64,000 nt of DNA from Haemonchus contortus (GCA_000469685.2 LS997566.1:43945442-44009441); one strand, 5' to 3'. Shown: positions 49,725-61,823, numbered from the stretch's first letter. The notes: generated by a model from the letters alone, not told the origin. Numbers and translations: made by a program.

Positions 49725-49743
49725 GGGGGGGGGGGGGGGGGGG
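49725..49743. repeat. Poly-G tract
   Basis: Nineteen consecutive G residues, the third long G/C homopolymer within 3.4 kb. Confidence 0.9.
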
Positions 49744-51685
49744 AACAACGAAGTGCAAAAGCTTCGAAGCAAGAATATGGCACAGAATTCAGCCTATCAA
49801 TCTGATAGGAAAGAGGGAAGACAGAATATCAGATCTTGACGAATTTTCAGTTCAGCCGCGTGTTCAACGTTACTAAGAATTGTCAACGCATTTGATTGAG
49901 TGCTGGACCTAGATGTTCGGAAAACGTTGAGGAAAGCTTTCCCTGCATTCTATCCCATAGTAGACTAATTTGACTGGACCGACACAAGATATTTTAAAAG
50001 CTTGGCTTGTCCGGGAAAAATCCATCCCATGAGCACTGCCTTAGGCTATGCCTACCGTACCCTACCACCACGGACAGAAATTTTTTGCAAATAGTGGATG
50101 TATTCTAGAGAATTATCAGATTGACACCGAAGTAACTCCAAATGCAGCTACAGGTTGGACTCGCGTTTTACAGAATATAAGGAGTCCGCAATGAGACTTG
50201 TTTTACAATGAGCTTTAAAAGGTTATTTGTAAACGCAAGCACCCGGTTACCTCTTCACTAACAACGAGCCATACAGATGGACAATATTAACTAGTAGAGA
50301 TGGACCACCTAAACCACGCTACTTTTGCCAACCACTCTCGGAACTCCGCCCACGTAGTGACCCTATGTAAGACGATTGCTGAACCCATATTTTAGTATGA
50401 TCAAATTTATAGCTTACAACTAAGTGGTTCGCGCAAAGGCGAGGTCCCGCAACAATTGAGGGAGCCGTTTACTTTGGTGAGTAGAATCGATCATAGTAAC
50501 GTTTTGCCTTCAGAAATCAGTAGAACATCTGGAGGAGAAACATCGTGGCTCTTGTCTTTCATGAAAAATTCATTCATGAGAGACTGCAAAAGGGAATTGG
50601 AAATGAGAAGGATTTTTAAGAAGAATTTAATCTTCAAAGAATCCACAAAACAATCCAACACTTTACTTGGAAACTGCTCCTTGAGCTATTTTATGAATTT
50701 AATTTGACCCCAAAGTCTCTGGAGAACTTCAGTAGAGGGCAGTATCGTTCACAAAGAAAGCAAAAAGATTTATTCGGGACTGAATTTTCATGAAGTTAGG
50801 ATTACAATGCCTTGTGAGCAAATAATATATATCTTTGATCCCCTATCACCCAACATGGTCATGAGTCCTAGTCATTATATGAAGCCATACCGAGAAGTGC
50901 TTTAATATGAAGCGGTTTCTGATCGCCTACAGGAGTCCAGGGATTACCGAGCTCCCAACAAAAACATCATTACTGTATCGCGTCCAAAAACTCGGTGCAA
51001 ATATGGCGTGTGAATAACACCTCAAGCGCGACCATAATTGGAAAGGCTTCACGTGATGACTATGACTCACGACCATGTTATGTAGGATCTATAAAAAGAC
51101 ACACTTCCCCTGCTCACAAAACATAAAAATCGCTCAAGTTCAGGCGGACGACATAGAAGGGCAGTTTCCAATGAGGCCCAATTCAGAGTGAGTTAGGTGC
51201 TTCGAGGGCCAGTTTTCATGCATAGACTTAGCTGTGGGACACAGTTTCAATCATACTGACTCTAGATGACCTCGAATGCACTCGACTTACTTCCTTCCGA
51301 GTACAAAACTATAAAAGATTGATGACATTCTTGTTGGAGACAGCAAAACGTTCCCAAGTAGAATTAGTCACTTCCGCGATAAGTCATGATTACTATTTCT
51401 ACGCTCATTACGAAGGGAATACGGGTAGCTAATTATGAATGTGGGAATGTGAGTCATGTTTGTCACGTTACTGAATCGTAACGGCTTTTTCAGGGATTAG
51501 TCACCTTCGGAACACACTAATTCCCTTCAGTAATATTTCTGGCTGGATAGGTGTAGAAGAGAGTAGAAGCGCTGGAGCAAGTAGCACTTCGCGTCATCGC
51601 TTCAAAGGCCTCGGAGTAGAGGACGGTATAAGGGGACCACCTGCCTTCGAAGGTGAGACACTTCCTCGCATCGAGACCTTCGATC
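49744..51685. other. No gene supported
   Basis: A frame at 50456-50707 (plus strand) contains a Lys-rich protein-like stretch but has no recognisable splice sites or motifs. The rest is unremarkable. Confidence 0.35.
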
Positions 51686-52258
51686 CTAAGTGCATGAGCA
51701 CTGAAGGGTCCTGACATGGTGAATCGAAATAGTTTGGGCGCTCCTAGGACAATGGATGTACCGTTTCACACCAGGAGCCCTTGAGAACGACTCATTCTGC
51801 GGATCAAGCACCGACTGAGTTCTAGACGAGGTATGGGTAGAAATTCCGCTCAAATTATGGACCATTAAATGGATAGGGAGCGCTTTCAACTCCGACTGGA
51901 AGGCGAACAGATCGAACGGCTCCACAAAAAATTCACAGTTAAGAAGCGAAGCCGCTCCCACTCTGGGTAGCTTCCGAACTACCAAAACGGGGCACTGACC
52001 AATTAACCTGATATGCGTAATTGATTCGATGCGGGAACAACAGAGAAATCCATCCACAAACAACAGCCAAGAGTTAATGGGGAAATGAGAGATCGACATG
52101 CCATTGAGATGGATGCTGTGGCATTTAACGATGTTAACCACATTCCAAAACTGATTAGAGAATGGGAAGCTGAGCAATCCATTAGAAATCCCAGCGTTCA
52201 TCGAAATGGCGATCGACGGACCGACCGCCAATGTTTTGCTTTCCCCTCCCTCGCGCAC
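51686..52258 (-). repeat. Long open frame of about 190 codons, likely mobile-element debris
   Basis: The minus strand is open for 573 bases but starts at a GTG and has no supportive splice sites. A segment (RVGAASLLNCEFFVEPFDLFAF) resembles, by eye only, the minus-strand frame at 34640-35020. A dispersed, formerly coding repeat is the most economical explanation; a real single-exon gene is possible but unsupported. Confidence 0.3.
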
Positions 52259-52426
52259 ACGTCATCCCATCACATGGACGATGGAAACATAAAAAAAATT
52301 CCCGAAAGGACTCTATGAATCAGGGTCAACCATGATTCCGTTTCCGCCAGCTGCCCTCGCTGCCCGGACTAAAAGCGAAGAAGGATACAAAAACAATGAA
52401 AAGGAGTTTGGAAGGGAAACGCTTAC

Positions 52427-52789
52427 TTGGGGGAAGTAATTTTTGGGAAAAAAGAAACAGATGCCAGACGGATTCAGAAAAAAAGGAACCCGACGACGAC
52501 CATATCATATGGCAGAAACGCCAACCTTACGCGTGGGCGCCGTAATACTTTAACATTTGCAGGATCGGAGCACATCGATCCTTCCCAAAAAAAATCCTCA
52601 AGAAAAAAGAAGTCGTGTGATTCCACCAGTGCTAGCCAGACCACCTATTCCAATCGTATTTCTGGAAGGTTTTATTCCAGTTTAGGAAAAAGAGTGACAA
52701 AAAAATTGCAAAGGCATTCGATAAACGGGGTCAGCACAATTATACCATGGGAACGGCTCGAACAAAAGGCGTTAGGAGGAATCCTTTGA
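52427..52789 (+). CDS. Lys/Ser-rich ORF of 120 codons, doubtful
   Basis: A plus-strand frame from a non-ATG start contains a very basic segment (KKSSRKKKSCD) and ends LEQKALGGIL at TGA. A-rich DNA readily gives Lys-rich frames, so this may be spurious. No domain is recognised. Confidence 0.15.
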   Translation: MGEVIFGKKETDARRIQKKRNPTTTISYGRNANLTRGRRNTLTFAGSEHIDPSQKKSSRKKKSCDSTSASQTTYSNRISGRFYSSLGKRVTKKLQRHSINGVSTIIPWERLEQKALGGIL

Positions 52790-53944
52790 GAGGACAAGAT
52801 GGCGGCCACCTTGCGGGAGTCCTCTAAAGGCAAAACATAACAAAAGGTATTAATTGAGACATAAATCGAAGGATAGAGGAATAAAACCAGAGGTCAACTC
52901 GACCCGTAAGTGCCTGGGAAAGCCTGGGAATCATCCCCAATTAGGGAGGATAGAAGGAGGGGATGAATCTAAAAAACGGCAAATTGGAGTTTCGGCAACA
53001 AACAAGTCCTACTCGAAAGAGCAAACGGTCATTTTCGTCCGCGATTAGGTCATGCAGCGAAGAATCTTCGCCTCTTGAGAAGGTCATGATCCAAAACTTC
53101 AAGATAATACGCAGGAGGGTGGTATGAGCAGGGAGCATATGATGCAAAACAAAAAGCAAGAAAACAGCAGAGAGTAGGGTGCAGCCTTATCCCATCCTCG
53201 AACCCAAATTCTCCTCGAAAGAAATAACAGAGCGTCTTTCGGTTGAGTTCTTGCTAGCGAGGTTTTATGAGGATTTCGAAAGGGGCCTTCCCTTGTGTAT
53301 TTTCTATGGAAAGTGGCACAACACTATAGGTCTATATTGACACCTTGTAAGCGGAAAACAGGTTTTCATCTGAGTATCGGCCCCGAATTTAATCCTCAAA
53401 CAATGTGAGTGGTAGGAGCAATATTTGACATGACCCAACACCCCCACGACTACTGTCACCTAATACCCATAAAGAAAAAAAAGCATTCCCATTAGTCGTC
53501 CAACACTGTATTCATCACAACCGGAACCAACTTCTACTCCTCATTACCCCCATGAGTACTTTTTTTCGCTTCATTCCAACAGAACTCAACAACTTCTTTG
53601 TTTTCCTTCTCCTCTGACCTCAGAGCTATACTCGTTTCAAAGCTAATAAAGAGATTCGTTGTGAGTTGTCTAATTAGATGGCGTAACGGAACGCAGTGCG
53701 CGCTAGCGGTCAATTACCCAGACTACCGCGCCGTAACCGACGTTTCTACTGATGCACTACAATAACTGCTAACAATGTACCATATGTGTGATTGACTGTG
53801 ATTCACTTGCGTAACTTTAATTGGCTTCACTGCTCAGCATTCCTGGACAAGCGCTCGCTCTCTGAATACCAGTTAAATAGGGATATCAGAAGCATATCAG
53901 CTAGAGGGCTATCAGAAGCACCTGAGAGCAGAGATGGTGTCGTG
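52790..53944. other. No gene supported
   Basis: A string at 53688-53700 (TGGCGTAACGG) fits the tRNA A-box consensus but no B box follows. Otherwise nothing is recognised. Confidence 0.35.
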
Positions 53945-54165
53945 TCAAGTGGCACACTCTCGTGCAGTGATCCAATCCCGGACTGATACCCGCCTAGGCC
54001 GATCATGTGGTCCAGAAGTCGAATCCCGAATTGAAACTCGCCTAGGCCGATCAAGCCTTCCATCCTTCCGATTAATTGGTATAGGCTCGTAAGCGGGGAT
54101 GAAAGCACTGACTCATATATCCCTTGGCCACCGCAAGACTTTGTATGAGCCACTACTATTCTGAT
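53945..54165 (+). mobile_element. tRNA-derived SINE, plus orientation, with internal duplication
   Basis: The plus strand shows AGTGGCACACTCTCGTG, then two B-box-like regions (CCAATCCCG and TCGAATCCCG). Each is followed by CGCCTAGGCCGATCA (53989-54003 and 54038-54052), and then by the family body (CTTCCATCCTTCCG, AAAGCACTGACTC). The repeated piece is an internal duplication of about 49 bases across the head/body junction, not seen in the other copies. Confidence 0.6.
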
Positions 54166-54904
54166 GGTAAGCCTAATGTTGAGGCACAATTCAAAATAGG
54201 ACTGATCAGTCAGAAGTTTTTAGGCTGATTGCTCTATGGGAAGCAGATGAGAAAGCTTTCAGGAAGTTAGACGACCGCCCAGCTATCAACTGTATCCGAA
54301 TTAGTGCGCATCAAGGACGTAGCTAACCACGACCTCTCTAGGACGAGGAGCGAGTACAAGAGGGAGAGAGTATTTTTCTTGATTATCGTACGCGCCATGA
54401 ACTCAACTTCAGATCTAAAGTGTCGAGATCTTCTTAATCTTGTTCAATCCATACACATAATGACACAATGCCCCGACTTTTTTGTCAATCATCGGTCAGA
54501 TATCCCTGAAACAGCTCCAGCGGGAAAGAAAGGAAAAAAAAGAGAAGTGTAATAGCTCTATAAAGGTTACGATCATACGGACCGGACTAACAATGAGTGT
54601 TAGCGCTTTTCACCACGCTGTGCCATCTGGGTAGTTTACACTTTGATCACACAATAACTATCACAATCAACCGACACGTACATATGTTTATCTGCAATGG
54701 CAGCAGCAGTAAACGACTTTTTCCTATGAAACAGCTCAAAAACTTTCACTTGTAAGCATCTCCATCTGGAAATTATTACAAGGGTGCTGATTTACGGACA
54801 AATGGATCCTTAGCAAATTATTTTCTGATTGTTGGAGGGGTTCACATCAGAAGACGTCAATAACGGTTCCCATCTTACTAGAAAGTAGAAGGTCAAAGGG
54901 TAAT

Positions 54905-55176
54905 CTTTATAGTCAATCGATCCCGTATTTAAGATGCGCACAGCATTCGATATCCATTCAAGATTGTAGAGCTGAATGGTAGCTGGCTAGCTTAATTTGT
55001 GGTGGCCAGCCAATGTACATGTCAGTGCTTTTATCCTCCCAGACGAGTCCGATATCAATCGTTAACCTGAGTAGATAGATGGCTTGGTTAGCCCCGGTAG
55101 AAAACGATCTGGGGGTCGGGATGTGACAATGCTCGTGCGATAATGCGCCTCTTGCCAATACACCACTTCCGCCTGC
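54905..55176 (-). mobile_element. tRNA-derived SINE copy
   Basis: The plus strand reads GGTGGCCAGCCAATGTACAT, then AGTGCTTTTATCCTCCCAGA, and ends with TTGCCAATACACCAC, the complement of a mutated A box. The B box is decayed. It is in the minus orientation, like most copies. Confidence 0.75.
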
Positions 55177-56205
55177 GTAAGCTATAGTTGATTTAATTTA
55201 TGGCTTTCCATTAGCATCAGTTGTTGACGGTTCTGATTCCAAAACTTTAATTTTACCTTTTAGTTCCGATGATTAGAGCCTTTGAGGGTGTTCAGACGTT
55301 ATCAATCACCAATACTATAAGTTCCACTCAAGAGTAATATTTATTGAAAGGCAATGTAATGAATTAAAAATCAAAGAAACCCATTTCCCATAGCAATTAA
55401 TATAGACCGGTGCTGGAACGGCTCACGTAACCCAAGTATTCGGCAAGTTTCTGTCCAGGAACCTTCCATACAGGCTATTATCATCACTTTATTACCACTA
55501 ATATAGCCATCTACTCTGAACTTTGCTCACTACACGCCTGGTGTACCCCGAACCGTTACATTACGGACAATGCCATGTGTCGGAACGATGCTACAAAGTG
55601 CTACCGTATCATGAAACAATGCTGGGACCTGATTCCAAGCGTAATGGGGCGACCTGAGAACATCTTTCAAGGAAATCGTGCAGCCGGTTTTCTTCCCATC
55701 ATCGAAATCATGTAATGCATGCGCAATCACGCAGAAATCATCCGCATTTCACTCATGGAATTTGCCGGTACATACGGAAATGGGAACGCTGAATTACCAA
55801 TCCATCCAAAACGGAACACTTGAGGGAACAATTCCCAGCAATTCCGTCCTTCCTCGGGAGGTAGCTCTGAATTCTCCATGGGGTGGCCATGCAACTCATT
55901 GTACAGGCTGTATGAACATGAAAGCCTTCGAACATATTTATAAGTGGAAACAGAATGCGTGGGCGCATCGCAAAGCAAGTCTGCCCAGTGCCAAAATTTT
56001 ACCCTCCCTATGATGATAGTAAAGTAAGTGCCTAAGGGGAATCATACACTCATAAACTTCACCACAAGTTGGTTAGGAAATACTTCTACCCACACGGAGT
56101 CATTCAGCAGCATGTCAAGATCACCATAAGGTGAGCTTTAGAGGTATAGCGGAAGAAAGCGAAGATGGAGGAAAGCTCGACTAATCCACGAAAAGATTTG
56201 TCTTC
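55177..56205. other. No gene supported
   Basis: Open frames run through 55530-56013 on both strands (the plus frame includes HATHCTGCMNMKAFEHIYKW), but the frames shift and no family is recognised. Element debris is likely. Confidence 0.3.
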
Positions 56206-56625
56206 CGAGCATAAAAGGAGTAGGAACATGGTGCAAAATTGGGAGGGAGCATGACAGGATGCAAGAGGAAGGTCCTTCTTCTCAGCATGAGAAAAGCGGG
56301 AGCAGCGTGCGACAACGAAGCGGAATCGGGCAGGATTCTTGAGAATTCTTCTTTTGAGCCAAAAAAGTGTAGGAACAGAGTGTGGATGTATAGGGAAGCT
56401 GGCAGGATTCGGGGAAACAATCCTTTAAAAGAAGAATTTTCTTCCCAAATCCTGCCAGCTTCCTTAAACATTCACCTTCTTTGAGCACAAAAGAAACAGG
56501 AACTGGGTGCGAAGATAGACAAGCCTGACTGGTTGAGGACGAGATTCCTTTCCTCAGCATAAGGGGGATAAGAGCAGGTTGTGGAGGTGGAGTGAGAGAA
56601 CAATACCGAAAGATTCTTTGACTGA
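56206..56625. repeat. Five-unit degenerate tandem array, period about 73 bases, with internal palindrome
   Basis: Units begin near 56208, 56283, 56355, 56484 and 56557 with forms of GAGCATAAAAGGAGTAGG. They carry GGCAGGATTC and TCTTCTC in the second half. Spacing is 75, 72, 129 and 73. The long third interval contains an inverted segment, so GGAAGCTGGCAGGATT (about 56394-56410) pairs with AATCCTGCCAGCTTCC (about 56447-56462) in a strong hairpin. Confidence 0.65.
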
Positions 56626-57719
56626 ACCTTCTGAATGTGTTTGAAAATGCTCAACGATCTCTATGGACAGGGGGTTCCAGTACTGCAGGTGAGCATATTT
56701 GTAGAGCACGGTTAGGGCGTGCAGCCAGAAGAAAGCACACACTCGAGATGAAATCTTCATTTTGCTGAACTTATTGGTAGACAATGACCCTAACGCCCCC
56801 ACATTGGCCGGAAAATTGGTTTGCTTGCTGAAATTCGAAGGAATCGGAGTTTTATTTGATTCTGAAAATTCTTGAGTATTCCATAGTTTTGCTCAGGAAA
56901 GAGAGACTGGAGCGGTTCTTTGACGAATGGAGTGAAACGATTTTTACGTCTATTTTAAAATTAGAATCTCAGATTTTTCCCATTCATTCATCCTCTGTGC
57001 TTTTATTTTTAACTGTAAGTCCTGAAAAAGAAGTTTCGCGCGGAGAGTTTAGTATTGAAAGTTCGAGAGTGTGATCCGAGTTCGGATATGTAATAGTAAT
57101 ACCCCTCAAGAACTCAAACATCAACCCTACCGAGCCGTTCTCACAGACCAGTCACGGGACACAGTGGAGGACTACTTTCCTGCTCAGTGAGTGGGAAGAC
57201 TGGAGAAGATATTTGGTGCGAGATCCTGACTAGACTATAATGATACTAATAAATGATTCAGACATAAGAAACCAATCATTCTTATATGACAGCTAAGTCT
57301 TAATCGTGAATGAGTGTCCAACTAGGCAGCGTAAACAGAACAGTGTCCGGTGACTGAATTCTTATTTCTAGATATTGACTCACCACCTAGTCGACCACAT
57401 CGTGTAGTAAACAGATATACACGAGCAGCTACTATTCGTCATAACTTTTTTGGATTCTTCCAACCAATCCTCGCCTCCCCGAAAAGCAAACAGTGGCTTT
57501 TTGAAAATCGGTAAAGTCGGACTTTTTATCTGGGCGAAAGTGCTACCAAACAACTCAAGAATGTTTTCGCCTCTAAACCCTGGCTGCGTAGGTTGGGTGC
57601 TCAACTTCTTACCGCTTGCTTTGCCTGTTATGAATCAAAATCTGATGTATAATAATATTAGGTAAAGGTATGAGTTGAGCATAAAGCTAAGAACTAGTCT
57701 TTGAACACTTTTAACACTG
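56626..57719. other. No gene supported
   Basis: A minus-strand frame at 57380-57604 (QPTQPGFRGENILELFG) looks protein-like but has no clear splice sites. A possible donor on the opposite strand near 57659 does not help. Left unassigned. Confidence 0.3.
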
Positions 57720-57957
57720 ATAAGTCCCCTTTTGAGATGCGCCCCGCCTTCCACTTCCATTCAAAATCGTTGCAGCACTTTTGCATGCGTATCTAGACGA
57801 TACAATAAGCCGCGATGAACAGACGATGAGCAAGTCTCCTCACAGACGAGCCGGATAACAACTTGTTGATTCAGGAGGAGTTGGCTTAAGAAAATACCAA
57901 CCTGGAACTTGATCCCTGAACCACTGATGCACCATTTGCATCACCCCTGCCATCTGG
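57720..57957 (-). mobile_element. tRNA-derived SINE, very degenerate
   Basis: Short family matches occur in the right order: TGCGCCCCGCCTTCCACTTC, ATTCAAAATCG, CAGACGAGCC and ATGCACCATTTGCA. Indels separate them. It is the most diverged copy recognised. Confidence 0.45.
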
Positions 57958-59037
57958 GTTAGTCATATGCTTTTTGAATGAGGTTTCTGTGAAGTCTCAC
58001 GCTCCTTAGATTCTCTCTTACCAATATTGAAGGATTGGGAGTCACGGGAGCTCGATGCGCTTTCCTCAACGTTTTGCGAACATATAGGTCCGACACTCGA
58101 TCAAATGCGTTGACATTCCCTAGTAAAGTTGAACTCGTGGCTTATCCTTGGGGATTCGTCAAGGTCTAATGTTTCTTTTTCTTTCTTTCCTATTAGATTG
58201 ATATGCTGAATTCTGTTTCATATCCTTGCTTCGAAGCCTTCGCAAGCTCGCCATTCAGCCCTATCTTCCTGAATAGGATTGCAATCTGCATCACCTTTGA
58301 GGGACTGTTTTTGGAAGAGCGCGGCTGTAAAAGTATACTGTAAAATAAACGAACTGTGAATTTCGCAGTTATATTGAAAATATATACAGAGCATTCTAGG
58401 AAATATATAGTTTCTCATAAATTCGCATTTTGTTGGTGACATTCACAGAAAACTATGAAGTCAGGCCACGGACTTTTTGCCCAAAACGGGTAGCGCATAT
58501 TTACGTGGTAAACGGTAGTCGGAAGTTGATACGGAGGGCAAATATTCTGCGTTCAATGATGATTAGAGTCACTGAGATGGAAAGAAGAAATAATCGCCCA
58601 CATGAGTTAAAAACGTTTGACGATTTTCAGAGAAAAAGAGGATGGGAAATTTTCATGCAATTGTCATTTTGTGCATCGACATTAGAAAGAAAAATTGCCC
58701 ATTTCGTCACTGTGATGTCTGATACCTAAAAGGCCTTTTTAGGGCAGAAATACCGAGAAACGTCATAAACCAGTATGTTTGTAATGCAATAATGTGAACG
58801 AGAATACTAGGTATGGGGTTTGAGACTGTGAATCAGAAAGCAAGCAATCAGAAATGAAACGATCGAGGTAACAAGGTGAAAGAGCACTACAGTACTGTAT
58901 CAGGCGACTAGAAGACTTCTGCAATTATCTAGCGATTCAAATTAATTTTTTACCATTTCACTCCTACTTTTAGCTTTTATAGCTATTTTAGTAGTCTGTT
59001 ACTGAGTTGTTTTCTTTGATTCTTCACAAGCTTTATT

Positions 59038-59075
59038 AGGCTGACATTTCGGCGGAGTCGCCTTCTTCAGAGCCT
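59038..59075 (-). ncRNA. Hammerhead ribozyme-like motif, left arm
   Basis: On the minus strand AGGCT (stem I), CTGAAGA, GGCG-ACTC-CGCC (stem II), GAAA, a two-base stem III half (AT), then GTC and AGCCT (stem I). All conserved core positions are present. Stem III would be A-U and U-G only, so activity, if any, would need dimerisation, as proposed for the minimal motifs of Penelope-like elements. Confidence 0.5.
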
Positions 59076-59341
59076 AGGAGACTATAACAATTTGTGACTA
59101 TCCGATCAAACGTCTCCACTGCCACACTGAAGTTCGAGACTTCCAGGGCGCACAAGCGACTGAAGGGGAACCACTCACCGTAGCTTTGTGGATTCTTCGA
59201 AATCAATCAGCAATCGATGCTAACAATCGACCAGTCTCAGCTGGGGAAGGTCTTCATTCAAAGTCTCTGTGGGAAGGCCAACTTCATACAAGGCCGCAGC
59301 TCCCGCGTGACTACGAGGCATTCTTCCCTACGATAACTTCT

Positions 59342-59379
59342 AGGCTCTGAAGAAGGCGACTCCGCCGGAACGTCAGCCT
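59342..59379 (+). ncRNA. Hammerhead ribozyme-like motif, right arm, core mutated
   Basis: The same architecture as the left arm, with intact CTGAAGA and the GGCG-ACTC-CGCC stem II, but GGAA replaces the conserved GAAA. Cleavage activity is not expected. Confidence 0.45.
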
Positions 59380-59521
59380 AATAAAGCTTGTATACAATCC
59401 CCGTGAAGAATTAAAGAAAATAACTCAGTAACAGAACAGTTATACCGAAGTTTATGGAAAGCCGTACGTGGGAGTTATTTTAGTATTTTTATTAATGCTT
59501 ATTATACCTAAGCAATTTTAC

Positions 59522-59951
59522 TCATTCTAAGTCAGCAGAGCATGACCTTGTCGACCCTATAGACCAGAAAGATTTACCAGCCCAAATTTCATTCTTCTCA
59601 ACTGTATGCGTTACCTCTAGCACTAAGAAGAAAATACGAATCAGGGAGAAACTCATCGAAAGTAGAACCGAAGCAAGCTCAGAGCTATCCCCAGCGACGG
59701 TAACCAGCAAATTACCCTGTTCGAGGGCGACGAAAGCCCACTTTCATAAAGATCTCTCTCATAAAACGATGAAATGTGTGCGTTGCCTCATTATTAATAA
59801 GCTCCATGGCGAGAGAAATGAGGAATATTAATGGGTGGATGACTTCCTGTGAGAAAAAATTTCTATTCAGGGATAACCTAGCAATGCCAACATCGTAAGG
59901 CATCATTAACCAATACAGAGAAGCCAGAACAGAACTCCCCTGGAGCTCCAC
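59522..59951 (-). pseudogene. Possible MULE-type transposase fragment, frameshifted
   Basis: Two minus-strand frames abut near 59711 with a +1 shift. The first reads HPLIFLISLAMELINNEATH then TFHRFMREIF; the second reads LLVTVAGDSSELASVLL and then EVTHTVEKN. The order (hydrophobic strand, a TFxxF helix, a V-x-D-x-x-x-L strand, and an H-x-x-x-KN end) resembles the transposase core of Mutator-like elements, and the Asp and His would be catalytic or conserved residues. Similarity is judged by eye, and the frameshift means it is dead. Confidence 0.3.
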
Positions 59952-60504
59952 GACGCTTCTTGGATCTTTTCAAAGGGTCTACTGTCATTTAAATATTTCT
60001 CAATTATATAGCAAGAAGAAAAATGTAACCACTGATACTCAACTTTGGGATACCTATTTAATACAAATCTTGCTTGAAAAAACGTTTTAGAGCAAAACAA
60101 AAATCTCAGAACCGTCGTTGCTGCCACGCCACCAGTCAAAAGCGCTTGGGACCTATAGCACCTCCACTTTCACACGATACCGCTTTTGAAAAAAAGAAGA
60201 ATGCGATCATTTGTTCATTGCATAGCATTAACCATTGCTCGCCCAAGGAGTACCAAGCCACATTGATCAAGCGTTCAAGGCTGTGGGAACTTCAGGAATA
60301 ATTCGAAACTCCGAACAGACCTATGAACTGGGAAACCCAGTAGTAACGAGAAATCTTCAAATGAAGCTGATTTAAGATGCAACGGCCAAAATTTCAAGCG
60401 AAATTGCAATAGTCTCCACATCGCGATGCAAAAGCCTGCACTTCTGGCAACTCTCTGTCAAATCCAAGGAAACCAATCAAGCGGTTCAAACCATAAGAAG
60501 ATAG

Positions 60505-60690
60505 AGTTTTTAGTGTCAATCAATCAAACGGTTTTCGGGATACGCTAGGCACTTGACCACCAATCAAAATCGTAGTGGCGTGTTCAGCGCATTGTTGGTC
60601 TACATGTACGAGGTATCGATTCGGAATCTGATCCTCGGATCGTGCGTGTGATAGTGCACCATTTGCCACTACACTACATCTGCCCATAAA
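60505..60690 (-). mobile_element. tRNA-derived SINE with internal deletion
   Basis: The body match AATCGTAGTGGCGTG is followed, with the middle of the family sequence missing, by a mutated B box and by TAGTGCACCATTTGCCACTA and ACACTACATCTGCCC (head, minus orientation). Confidence 0.7.
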
Positions 60691-61771
60691 TTCATATGCA
60701 AGTGAAATTCAGAGAAGATGTAGAAGATTAATTTTTTGCTTTATACGAGGGCTCTTCTGAAAGCATTCCCTATAACCACTGTGAGATGATCAGATAGTAA
60801 AGAGCAGAGATGCAGCTCTGTGATTTGAGCCTGTGAGAAAAATCATAAGTCTGTCTCTGTAATAACAATTACGAGAAGGTCACATAGCAAAGTGACCATA
60901 CCAGTAATGAGTTCAGACGAACTGTGATAATAATGCATCAAAAGCAGTGAAGTCGAATAGAAAGGTAAAGCGCCGCATTACAATCGTTTCCTTGTGCAAT
61001 ATCTGAGCGTGCCGATTTCCTCGGCTGAATCAGCATGGAACCTTTCGATTGTAAGAAATAGATTCTACAGAATTTCACAGTAACGGCTCCTCTCTGAAAG
61101 AAAGGAAATTTCAGAATTTCCATTTACAAGATAAAAACATTTGGAAGCGTGAAGCTTTTGTGGAGTACCAGTTCGATTTTCTCTCGCAGACTTATGTATT
61201 GCAAGCATAAGGAGAACAAATGAAAACTTGATAATCATCTATAGATTTCCAGGAATTTCAAAGATTGTGAAACCATTAGCGAATTAACGGCCTACGAAGC
61301 TAGACACAAAAATGACCAGCAGCGACCACCTTCCTGAAAGCCTCTGGAGTATTACACAAATATTTTTAACCAGTTCTCTAATGACCCTAGAAGACAGCAA
61401 CAGTCTCAAGCTTCTGTTTCCAATTGATTTAAGACTTGTTATAATTCCTCTTACATGCTTAACTGGCTAAATAGAGTAGGTTGGAGGCTGGAAATACTAG
61501 TTGCCTTTGCAACACTACAGAAATAGCAAGCATGGCGTATGCCAGAATCCCTTGACCAGATCACAAAATCGTCGACCTTGATTTCTTTCACTTTCAACTA
61601 TATTCCAAGTCAACGGAGGTGGTGGAGAAGAAGACTTACTAACAAAGTTTGAGAAAATGATCTTGTGGAACTTCACACATTGTGTTGTATAAGAGCGGAG
61701 CTCTAATCGAGAAAGCATTCGTCACCGCTTCAACATTGCCCTTTCTTGGAAACGGGTATTAGAAATGAACG
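60691..61771. other. No gene supported
   Basis: Short minus-strand frames (60938-61123 and 61515-61718) are without motifs or splice partners. Confidence 0.4.
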
Positions 61772-61823
61772 AAGGAATTACTATGATTCACTCTAGTACT
61801 TCTAATGCACTTTATTACCCGTT
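61772..61823. repeat. Direct repeat, copy A
   Basis: Begins AAGGAATTACTATG and ends CACCCGTT-like. It matches 62919-62970 in the same orientation with six differences over 52 bases. Confidence 0.8.

Larger units (their letters stand above)
58995..59435. mobile_element. Inverted-repeat element with hammerhead-ribozyme-like arms (Penelope-like derivative)
   Basis: The arm 58995-59077 is the reverse complement of 59341-59435, except for an insertion of about 17 bases in the right arm. Each arm contains the string CTCTGAAGAAGGCGACTCCGCC, followed by GAAAT (left, minus strand) or GGAAC (right, plus strand) and GTCAGCCT. This matches the hammerhead core CUGANGA, stem II, GAAA, UH. That core with a very short stem III is established for Penelope-like retroelements. 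The interior (about 260 bases) has no recognisable coding. Confidence 0.6.
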
